Source: Candidatus Bathyarchaeota archaeon
GTDB lineage: Archaea; Thermoproteota; Bathyarchaeia; Bathyarchaeales; Bathyarchaeaceae
Length of the DNA stretch: 12,920 nucleotides
Reading direction: 5' to 3'
NCBI GenBank assembly: GCA_029883255.1
Contig: JAOUJL010000024.1
Span: forward strand, 1 to 12,920
Under the pieces are notes generated by a model, which saw only the letters and a list, made by a program, of their open reading frames with translations, did not search any database and had not been told where the DNA came from. The translations under genes and the position numbers were made by a program. This document shows, in pieces, positions 7,159 through 12,310 of this stretch; position 1 is the first letter of the stretch, and each line of letters begins with the position of its first letter.

Positions 7159-7242
7159 GTCAATACACTGTCAAATCTTTCTTAAGGCTTCATCGAACTG
7201 AATTCTATTCCAAGTTATGAACGCTTTCTGCGACGAGCGCGT

Positions 7243-8658
7243 CTATACTTTTCTGATTTCCATTCTTCCTAGTTCGTTATCTATTCCTGTGAATAGGACG
7301 GTGCCATGAGCTCTGGCCAATTCGCCGTATAGATTTATTGGATCGTTGCTTCTGTTCAGCATGTTGGCGTTGTAAGCGCAGATGGCAATCATTGGGATGT
7401 CTAAGACCCTGTGTAACGTTTTCTCATATTCTATCAGTTCTCGAATTAAGTTGTGTTTGAAGAAGCACGCCATTTCTCCTGTGACTCTTAGTCCCTTAAA
7501 GCCATTTTTCAAGGCTTCGTTGTAAAGTTTGCTCCATAAACTTATCGTGGTGGCTAAACTGAATTTTCCATCTCTGACGTAGACGTCTTCGTATCCAAAG
7601 ACGCGTAGAGCATCTTTTTTCTCGTATTTTTCAACCTTGATGCCGAATCGTTTCATAGCTTCTCTAACTTGGTTTGGTTTCTCATCAGAAGCCACGTACA
7701 CTCCCGCTTCGCCATTATCCAATCCAACTTTAAGGTAGTTGAAAAGAACGTTGTATTTAGCTTCTGGATTATCATAAACGAATATCAGGTGGTTTGTAGG
7801 TCTCAGCTGTTCCATAAAACCGATCACCTTTTCAGGAACAGCGGTCGTTTCAATACTCTTCCAGCCCACAGAATTATGCCAAAGATTTTCGAAATCTTTC
7901 TGAAAGACTCCTACGAGGCTGTCGCTGTTTGTCCATAGAAGAGGATTTTCTGCCAAGTTTCCACCTGTGGTGGTTGCGATCAAAGCTTCTTTGAAATCAA
8001 CGATCATATAATGACCCGAGCGCAGATCTCTATACCTTAAGTCGAGAGAGATTTCGGGCGATGTTTGCTCTTCTATTATCCTCGGAATGGAATCCTCATG
8101 CTCGGGCATTTCCGATACTATGCGAATTCTCACCTCTTTCTTTGCAGCTTCCTTGATTTGCTCAGCGAGTTCGTGAACAAGTTGCATGAGCTTATTTCTC
8201 GAACATACAATGTCAATGTTTCTCTTAGCGTTTTTTATCATAGTAGCGGTCTTACTAATTATGCTTTCCCGATTTGGCAGTAGAGTGAAACTAGTTGTCT
8301 CTTCCATTTCTAATCTCGGCGCCTGCACGTAATGCTTCAAGAACGTTTTTGTTTTAGCCTTCAATGTGGACACTCTCTCGCGAGTTGTATCTTCTTCATA
8401 TTTGATCAGAATGGAAAGCCCCTGTTCCATGGGTGTAGCTCTGATTTTGGTTGGTGTCCCCAATAGTTTTTCAACTAGTCCGATTTTTTCGAGCTTCGGC
8501 AATATTCTGTAGACATCTTCTCGACGCACTTTCGACACTTTTGAAATCTGGCCGACTGAGGCCAATCTTAGTCTAGCTGTGGCTATGTACACCTTTGCCT
8601 GATTACGCGTGAGCCCGAAGTCTAATAATATCTCAGCATTCTTTTCAGAAGGTAACAA
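7243..8658 (-). CDS. TrmB-type transcriptional regulator with C-terminal MEDS sensory domain
   Basis: A 471-residue predicted regulator with three parts. Residues about 5-75 are a TrmB winged helix (LLDFGLTRNQAKVYIA, then RREDVYRILPKLEKIGLVEK). Residues about 125-265 look like the TrmB effector-binding/PLD-like middle domain (NIDIVCSR, then GHYMIVDFKEALIA, GVFQKDFENLW). Residues about 285-470 resemble MEDS, the sensory domain of DcmR-like proteins (HLIFVYDNPEAKYN, VGLDNGEAGVYVASDE, LRVTGEMACFF, AICAYNANML). MEDS domains are thought to bind small molecules; the ligand here is unknown. Three Cys (152, 398, 427) could allow thiol sensing. The frame opens to 8916, but TTG 8658, with GGAGGGG six bases upstream, is the start: the extension overlaps the promoter and a divergent gene. 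A copy of the 22-bp operator lies just upstream, suggesting autoregulation. Confidence 0.85.
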   Translation of the reverse strand: MLPSEKNAEILLDFGLTRNQAKVYIATARLRLASVGQISKVSKVRREDVYRILPKLEKIGLVEKLLGTPTKIRATPMEQGLSILIKYEEDTTRERVSTLKAKTKTFLKHYVQAPRLEMEETTSFTLLPNRESIISKTATMIKNAKRNIDIVCSRNKLMQLVHELAEQIKEAAKKEVRIRIVSEMPEHEDSIPRIIEEQTSPEISLDLRYRDLRSGHYMIVDFKEALIATTTGGNLAENPLLWTNSDSLVGVFQKDFENLWHNSVGWKSIETTAVPEKVIGFMEQLRPTNHLIFVYDNPEAKYNVLFNYLKVGLDNGEAGVYVASDEKPNQVREAMKRFGIKVEKYEKKDALRVFGYEDVYVRDGKFSLATTISLWSKLYNEALKNGFKGLRVTGEMACFFKHNLIRELIEYEKTLHRVLDIPMIAICAYNANMLNRSNDPINLYGELARAHGTVLFTGIDNELGRMEIRKV

Positions 8659-8683
8659 GACAGGCCCCTCCTCACGATTAGCT

Positions 8684-8716
8684 GTTACTGTTATATCACA
8701 GTCACATATATTTAAG
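8684..8716. promoter_or_regulatory. Operator copy A in a divergent promoter
   Basis: The inverted repeat GTTACTGT-N6-ACAGTCAC occupies 8684-8705, and TATATTTAAG follows at 8707-8716. On the plus strand this TATA would start RNA near 8737, ahead of the small gene at 8798, with the operator upstream of the box. On the minus strand the same bases read CTTAAATATA and would start RNA near 8685, ahead of TTG 8658, so the operator lies between the box and the start: a repressing position for the TrmB-type gene. Confidence 0.7.
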
Positions 8717-8797
8717 AATTTACCCTTCCAAATCGTAGGCAAGCACATCACCAAGAGCCACAAGGAAGCGGGAATCACCTCATGGAAGTGAAAAGTC

Positions 8798-8986
8798 ATG
8801 CCCGAAGACATAAATGAGCAAATCAGGGGTACGAAAGCCGTTTTAGTAGTCCTCATCAGCCTAGCGCAGGATGCAGAGAACAAAACCCTCGAGGAGCTTG
8901 AAACTGAAATTCGCAAGGCGCTAGAGAAAGATCTCGCTGGGATACCATGGGTGGCTCTGGAGAATGTTATAATTGTTAAAGAATGA
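8798..8986 (+). CDS. Small acidic protein of unknown function (62 aa)
   Basis: A 62-residue ORF with GGAAGTG seven bases before its ATG and an operator/TATA promoter about 80 bases upstream. The product has a hydrophobic strand-like stretch (KAVLVVLISLAQDA, residues about 13-26), an acidic-basic amphipathic helix (TLEELETEIRKALEKDLAG), and a terminal strand (WVALENVIIVKE), suggesting a small alpha/beta fold. I do not recognise a family. It is divergent from the TrmB-MEDS gene and shares its control region. Ribosome site, promoter and protein-like composition argue it is real. Confidence 0.6.
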   Translation: MPEDINEQIRGTKAVLVVLISLAQDAENKTLEELETEIRKALEKDLAGIPWVALENVIIVKE

Positions 8987-9015
8987 ATGTCAGAGGTGAA
9001 GCGTACGTATCAACT

Positions 9016-9049
9016 GTTGCTGTTGTGTCACAGTCACACACATTTAAAA
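9016..9049 (+). promoter_or_regulatory. Operator copy B and TATA box
   Basis: GTTGCTGT-N6-ACAGTCAC lies at 9016-9037 and TTTAAAA at 9043-9049, so RNA should begin near 9072, ahead of the GGAGGTG at 9090. The bases before it (about 8981-9008) also resemble those before copy D (shared AGCGTACG), with nine extra bases, GTATCAACT, in copy B. Confidence 0.7.
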
Positions 9050-9103
9050 GCGTTGCTATACCAATAAAACTGTGATAAAATGTTAGGGTGGAGGTGCAAA
9101 TTT

Positions 9104-9172
9104 ATGATGCATGCATGCAAACCAAACGCAAAATTCCCTTTTTGTTTGGAAATATTCAGAACATGTAGGTAA
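9104..9172 (+). CDS. Possible 22-residue Cys-containing peptide
   Basis: ATGATG at 9104 is preceded by GGAGGTG with seven bases of spacing, and by the operator B promoter about 60 bases upstream. The frame encodes 22 residues beginning MMHACKPNAKF and ending FRTCR, with three Cys, then TAA. The ribosome site is among the best in the window, which argues that something is translated here. It could be a leader peptide for the genes downstream, or a tiny metal or redox peptide. The start overlaps a TGCATGCATGCA tract, which supplies codons His-Ala-Cys, so chance cannot be excluded. Confidence 0.35.
   Translation: MMHACKPNAKFPFCLEIFRTCR
9108..9119. repeat. TGCATGCATGCA tract
   Basis: A 12-bp perfect palindrome at the start of the possible 22-codon ORF, just after a GGAGGTG ribosome site. 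Confidence 0.5.
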
Positions 9173-9203
9173 AAAAACTATGGTGTAACGGTAGGTGGAA
9201 ATA

Positions 9204-9449
9204 ATGGTAATGAGAAACTTCTTTGAAGCCCATGAAGAAAAGCCACTCTTTCAACTGTTCTTCTTGAAAGACGACGAAGATGAGAGTGTTGAGGTTGAAG
9301 AGGTTGAGGAGATCGATTTTGGAGAAGTCAAAAAACGTCTTAAACAGGGAGAATCAGTTTTCATCACGTCTAAACGCAAGCAAAAATTGAGCACAAGTCT
9401 GAGTGCTAGGGAAGACGTAGCAGAACTCTGGTACTTCGCTCACATGTAG
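9204..9449 (+). CDS. Small acidic protein of unknown function (81 aa)
   Basis: ATG 9204 has GGTGG five bases upstream; GTG 9195 would add three residues. The product has an aromatic-rich N-terminus (RNFFEAHEEKPLFQLFFL), a strongly acidic centre (DDEDESVEVEEVEEIDFGEV), then a basic stretch KKRLKQGESVFITSKRKQK and ends WYFAHM. No Cys. The pattern suggests a small cytosolic protein, perhaps a strand-helix-strand fold, but no family is recognised. It probably lies on the transcript from promoter B, 32 bases after the 22-codon ORF. Confidence 0.55.
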   Translation: MVMRNFFEAHEEKPLFQLFFLKDDEDESVEVEEVEEIDFGEVKKRLKQGESVFITSKRKQKLSTSLSAREDVAELWYFAHM

Positions 9450-9507
9450 GGAGGCAAATATAAGGCGTGCGTGTTTGTATGAATCTTCTAAGAAAGGAGA
9501 TGAAAAT

Positions 9508-9672
9508 ATGAAAAAGCCCGAAACATCTCACCGCTTCAGTCAAACCTCAGTTTTGCGAGGTTTCTCCTTTCTCTCTCTTGAAGCAAGCTTTTCTCTCCTC
9601 CTGAACACGGAAGTGGGTGGGCTGCGGGAAACCATGCAGACGTTAGATGCTTGGAACTTGAATAATGGTTGA
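9508..9672 (+). CDS. Doubtful 54-residue ORF with strong ribosome site
   Basis: GGAGATG lies five bases before ATG 9508, good spacing. The product (MKKPETSHRFSQTS at its start, ending LDAWNLNNG) is Ser/Leu rich and matches nothing I know. Its DNA holds a hairpin AAACCTC-N8-GAGGTTT (9542-9563) and a pyrimidine-rich tract, so the stretch may be a structured RNA or terminator instead. It ends in a TGA that overlaps the TTG start of the next zinc-ribbon gene. A longer frame from 9475 has no better signal. Confidence 0.3.
   Translation: MKKPETSHRFSQTSVLRGFSFLSLEASFSLLLNTEVGGLRETMQTLDAWNLNNG
9542..9579 (+). terminator. Hairpin followed by pyrimidine tract
   Basis: A perfect 7-bp stem AAACCTC/GAGGTTT with an 8-base loop is followed by CTCCTTTCTCTCTCTT. 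It could slow or stop transcription from promoter B before the zinc-ribbon gene, or be part of an RNA structure. The tract is C/T mixed rather than pure T, so the call is weak. Confidence 0.25.
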
Positions 9673-9860
9673 TTGGGTTGGAAAACATGCCATGGAAACT
9701 AGTATTCACTAGGAAATCTGGTCGAAAGCCTTTGAATAGTCGACGATGCAAGATTTGTGAGTGTAACGTGGTTGGCGAGAAAGCTTGGAGGAACAAAACT
9801 AAGCATCGTGTTAAATATGTATGTAAGATTTGCTTCCCTAAAATATGGGCTAAAGTATAA
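9669..9860 (+). CDS. Small two-knuckle zinc ribbon protein, copy 1
   Basis: Up to 63 residues with two CKIC knuckles about 21 residues apart (RRCKICECNVVGEK and KYVCKICFPKIW), typical of a four-Cys zinc ribbon or rubredoxin-like site, in a very basic background (RKSGRKP, RNKTKHR). TTG 9669 overlaps the previous stop, and ATG 9687 (57 residues) is the simple alternative; neither has a clear ribosome site. A paralog lies at 11752-11949: from the shared Met-Pro-Trp, 44 of 57 residues are identical by my count. Basic charge suggests nucleic-acid binding; function is unknown. It may be read from promoter B. Confidence 0.65.
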   Translation: MIGLENMPWKLVFTRKSGRKPLNSRRCKICECNVVGEKAWRNKTKHRVKYVCKICFPKIWAKV

Positions 9861-10002
9861 ATCAAGCGCTCAAGCTGCTCGACATATAGGAGTGTGCATA
9901 TGTGAAAAATTCAGAAAAGGAATTAATCCTTGTTTATGCATGCATGAACCACGATTTCGCTTACACTTCCCGCGTGCACAAAAAATACGCGAATGCAAGA
10001 TA
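9861..10002. other. Gap before the disulfide reductase promoter
   Basis: No firm gene. The stretch holds an ATGCATGCAT palindrome (9936-9945) and, from about 9970, sequence that resembles the region before operator D (CACAAAA, then GCGAATGCAAGA versus GTGAGTGCCAGA). A 47-codon frame from GTG 9902 runs through the operator and is judged non-coding. Confidence 0.4.
9936..9945. repeat. ATGCATGCAT palindrome
   Basis: A 10-bp perfect palindrome about 70 bases before operator C, in a stretch with no gene. Confidence 0.5.
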
Positions 10003-10047
10003 TTTAAGGGTATGTTGCTGTTGCGTTACAGTCACGCACATTTAAAA
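10003..10047 (+). promoter_or_regulatory. Operator copy C with flanking TTTAA boxes
   Basis: GTTGCTGT-N6-ACAGTCAC lies at 10014-10035, TTTAAAA at 10041-10047 and a further TTTAAG at 10003-10008 on the other side. The downstream box predicts RNA starting near 10070, only about ten bases before ATG 10081, so the reductase mRNA should be leaderless or nearly so. Confidence 0.7.
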
Positions 10048-10080
10048 CGTACACTTTCTTATTAGCCCCTTGTGTTTGAT

Positions 10081-11499
10081 ATGAAGGAATACGATTTGAT
10101 ATCAATAGGCACAGGTTCAGCGATGAATATCGTGGGTGTTATGATTCAGGAGAATCCCAAGATGAAAGTCGCTGTAGTAGATAAGGATGAGCCAGGCGGT
10201 ATTTGTTTGACTCGAGGTTGTATACCGTCGAAGATATTGTTGTATCCTGCTGAGTTGGTGAGAACAATTGAGAAGGCAGGAGAATTCGGCATAGACATTG
10301 ACTTCAGGAAGGTAGATTTTGAAATGGTCATGGGAAGGATGAGGACCCTTATCAATAAGGACATAAAGATGATACGCCAAGGGCTTTCTCACTCTGAAAA
10401 CATAGATTACTATCCGGTTGTAGCTGAATTTGTTGGCCCATACGTGCTGAAGGTTGGTGATGAAACCATTGCTTCAAAAATGATATTCTTGTGTACAGGG
10501 TCAAAGCCCATGATACCTCCGATAAGAGGGCTGGAGAAAGTAGGTTATCTTACAAGCGACACAGTCCTCAAGATGAATCGACTTCCGAAGAGCATTGCCA
10601 TAGTAGGCGGAGGATACATAGCCGCGGAATACGGTCATTTCTTCTCCGCCATGGGATCGAAAGTCACAGTAATCGGCAGGAATCCACAGTTTCTCAAACA
10701 AGAAGAACCAGAGGTGTCAGCGCTCGCCAAGAAAGAGTTGGAAAAGCACATGACGATCCTCACTAACCACGAGGTGCGTGAGGCAGAAATAACTTCGGGG
10801 GACAAGAAGAGGCTTATCGCGGTTAACAGGGAGAATGGAGAAGAGACTGTGACAACAGCGGACGAAATTCTAGTGGCAACCGGAAGAGGCCCGAATGCAG
10901 ATGTACTTCATCCTGAAAAAGCAGGAATAGAAACAGATGAAAGGGGATGGATCACCGTTGATGAGTATCTGGAGACCTCGCAACCAAACGTTTGGGCTTT
11001 TGGGGACGCTAACGGGAGGCACCTCTTCAAGCATGTGGCAAACTACGAATCTATAATCGTCTACTACAATGCTGTATTGAAGAAGAAGGTAAAGGTGGAT
11101 TATCACGCGATACCCCATGCAGTGTTCACGTATCCCGAGATTGCAAGTGTCGGGCTTCGAGAGAAACGAGCAATTGAGAAATACGGAAAAAACAGGGTGT
11201 TAATCGGGTTTCACAGATATCAAGACACGGCTAAAGGAGAGGCGATGAATGCAGAAAACTATTTTGTCAAAGTAATCGTCGAAAAAGAAACCATGAAGAT
11301 CTTAGGGGCACACATCATTGGACCGTATGCCTCCGTTCTCATACAGGAGATCATAAACCTAATGTACACTCCCGAGCAAAGCACAGAACCGATAATAAAC
11401 GGAATGCATATCCACCCTGCGTTGAACGAGGTGGTAGAAAGGGCGATCCGTTCCCTCATGTCGCCGGAGCAGTACCACCAACTCATTGACCGCCGCTAA
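10081..11499 (+). CDS. Pyridine nucleotide-disulfide oxidoreductase, mycothione reductase/dihydrolipoamide dehydrogenase-like
   Basis: A 472-residue FAD enzyme of the glutathione-reductase family, which moves electrons from NAD(P)H through FAD to a disulfide. Seen in order: N-terminal FAD motif YDLISIGTGSAMNIV; redox pair in GGICLTRGCIPSKILL (C-x4-C, residues about 42 and 47); NAD(P) site IAIVGGGYIAAEYGHFF; second FAD motif PNVWAFGDANG; and C-terminal dimer domain with the His-Glu dyad in HIHPALNEVVERAI. The GTGSxxN and HPALxEVVE details resemble mycothione reductase more than typical lipoamide dehydrogenase. No 2-oxoacid dehydrogenase genes are nearby, so a low-molecular-weight thiol disulfide is a plausible substrate (inference). 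ATG 10081 is chosen; GTG 10072 adds three residues. Preceded by operator C. Confidence 0.9.
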   Translation: MKEYDLISIGTGSAMNIVGVMIQENPKMKVAVVDKDEPGGICLTRGCIPSKILLYPAELVRTIEKAGEFGIDIDFRKVDFEMVMGRMRTLINKDIKMIRQGLSHSENIDYYPVVAEFVGPYVLKVGDETIASKMIFLCTGSKPMIPPIRGLEKVGYLTSDTVLKMNRLPKSIAIVGGGYIAAEYGHFFSAMGSKVTVIGRNPQFLKQEEPEVSALAKKELEKHMTILTNHEVREAEITSGDKKRLIAVNRENGEETVTTADEILVATGRGPNADVLHPEKAGIETDERGWITVDEYLETSQPNVWAFGDANGRHLFKHVANYESIIVYYNAVLKKKVKVDYHAIPHAVFTYPEIASVGLREKRAIEKYGKNRVLIGFHRYQDTAKGEAMNAENYFVKVIVEKETMKILGAHIIGPYASVLIQEIINLMYTPEQSTEPIINGMHIHPALNEVVERAIRSLMSPEQYHQLIDRR

Positions 11500-11510
11500 C
11501 ACTGGGTAAT

Positions 11511-11684
11511 GCCAAATGCCTAGAATCATGTGTAGAAAACGGCAACCTTCAAATAAACTTTGATAGCGACCTGAACATAAGAGATGTATATTTCCCATTT
11601 GTCGGAATGGAAAATCATGTCAGCAACCATTTCTATAGGTTTTGCTCAAATCCATCCATAACATCACCCACACAAAATGCGTGA
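11511..11684 (+). pseudogene. Decayed N-terminal fragment of a GH15 glucoamylase-like gene
   Basis: In the frame of base 11511, translation gives AKCLESCVENGNLQINF, then DSDLNIRDVYFPFVGMENHV and HFYRF, closely resembling the N-terminus of GH15 glucoamylase/glucodextranase-like proteins (usually LGNG-LLVNFD, LNIRDLYFPYVGLENHVGGH, then GVW). The frame has no start codon; an ATG at 11509 lies in another frame, as if one base had been lost after it. Similarity stops at about 11645, where the usual GVW should follow, and the frame ends at TGA 11682. The break lies a few bases before the repeated promoter sequence of copy D. A truncated, frameshifted remnant. Confidence 0.65.
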
Positions 11685-11694
11685 GTGCCAGATG

Positions 11695-11740
11695 TTTAAG
11701 CGTACGTTGCTGTTGTGTCACAGTCACATACACTTTTATT
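11695..11740 (+). promoter_or_regulatory. Operator copy D and TATA-like box
   Basis: GTTGCTGT-N6-ACAGTCAC lies at 11706-11727, identical to copy B over all 22 bases. CTTTTATT (11733-11740) is the likely TATA box and predicts RNA from about 11763, just before ATG 11776. TTTAAG at 11695-11700 stands on the far side as in copy C. Confidence 0.65.
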
Positions 11741-11751
11741 TCAAATGAGAT

Positions 11752-11949
11752 ATGGTTGTAATCGAGTTGGACAATATGCCGTGGAGATTGGTATTCATCA
11801 GGAAGTCAGGTCGTAAGCCCTTCAACAGTCGGCAATGCAAGATTTGTGAGCGTGATGTTGTTGGCGAGAAAGCTTGGAGAAACCGAAATAAACATCGTTC
11901 TAAATACATTTGTAAGATTTGTTTTCCCAAAATATGGGTCAACATATAG
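11752..11949 (+). CDS. Small two-knuckle zinc ribbon protein, copy 2
   Basis: Paralog of the 9669-9860 gene. Up to 65 residues with the same two CKIC knuckles (RQCKICERDVVGEK and KYICKICFPKIW) and basic stretches (RKSGRKPF, RNRNKHRSK). The ATG at 11752 gives 65 residues, but the TATA position of promoter D predicts transcription from about 11763, which would favour the internal ATG 11776 (57 residues, starting MPWRLVF). It is preceded by its own operator, unlike copy 1. Probably a zinc-binding, perhaps nucleic-acid-binding, protein; no family name recognised. Confidence 0.7.
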   Translation: MVVIELDNMPWRLVFIRKSGRKPFNSRQCKICERDVVGEKAWRNRNKHRSKYICKICFPKIWVNI

Positions 11950-11961
11950 AGTGTAGTTCTG

Positions 11962-12153
11962 TTAATTCTCGAATGCACGCGCATCTATATCAAAACACTC
12001 ACTTTTTCGCCATGCATGCAAATAGAGTGTTGCGACAAGTCCTCTTCCACCGTCTTTTCGTCTGACGCTATGAAATTCCACGTCACCAAACTTAAGGTGA
12101 AGGATTTCAGAAATCCTTGCGGCACTTTCAAACAACGTCAAGATCAGAGTCCT
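11962..12153 (-). pseudogene. Decayed tyrosine recombinase (XerA/integrase-like) fragment
   Basis: The minus-strand frame encodes RTLILTLFESAARISEILHL followed by KFGDVEFHSVRRKDGGRG. This matches the tyrosine recombinase core around the first catalytic Arg (usually RDxALxxLLYESGLRISELLxLxxGDVEF, with Arg in RISE). A stop (12154-12156) interrupts the frame directly upstream, there is no start, and the remaining catalytic boxes (HxxR and Tyr) are missing; the frame drifts into unrelated sequence and ends at 11962. I read it as the relic of an integrated element or an old xer copy. Confidence 0.6.
12011..12020. repeat. CATGCATGCA tract
   Basis: Lies inside the decayed recombinase frame; overlapping CATGCATG and TGCATGCA palindromes. 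Confidence 0.45.
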
Positions 12154-12310
12154 CTACATAACACGGCCTAGGCATTCGTTAATAGACCGGGGTAGAAAGA
12201 GTCACACACGCAAACAAGTAGCTGGCTCGCAAGGAGGTTAACAACATCCTTTTACCCTAAAGCATTTATACAATTTACAAAAATCAACACACCCAAGAGA
12301 TGAACAGAAA
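12154..12310. promoter_or_regulatory. Upstream region of the CoA-transferase gene with TATA box
   Basis: No gene is visible. TTTATA at 12265-12270 is a good TATA box, predicting RNA from about 12293 and a leader of roughly 18 bases before ATG 12311. AAGGAGG at 12231-12237 looks like a ribosome site but has no start codon after it. An AGTCACACACGC string near 12200 resembles only the right half of the 22-bp operator. Confidence 0.45.

Noticed and set aside
8659..8916. N-terminal extension of the TrmB-MEDS frame up to 8916 on the minus strand
   Set aside because: It overlaps the operator/TATA region and the divergent small gene, its composition is unlike the rest, and TTG 8658 has a strong GGAGGGG site.
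9902..10045. 47-codon plus-strand frame with AGGAGTG before a GTG start and a CCCC run near its end
   Set aside because: The Cys run is simply the operator sequence read in frame and the end falls on the TATA box; the cassette is not conserved as protein at the other copies.
12190..12237. Operator-like AGTCACACACGC and ribosome-like AAGGAGG before the CoA-transferase
   Set aside because: The left half of the operator is absent and no start codon follows the AAGGAGG.
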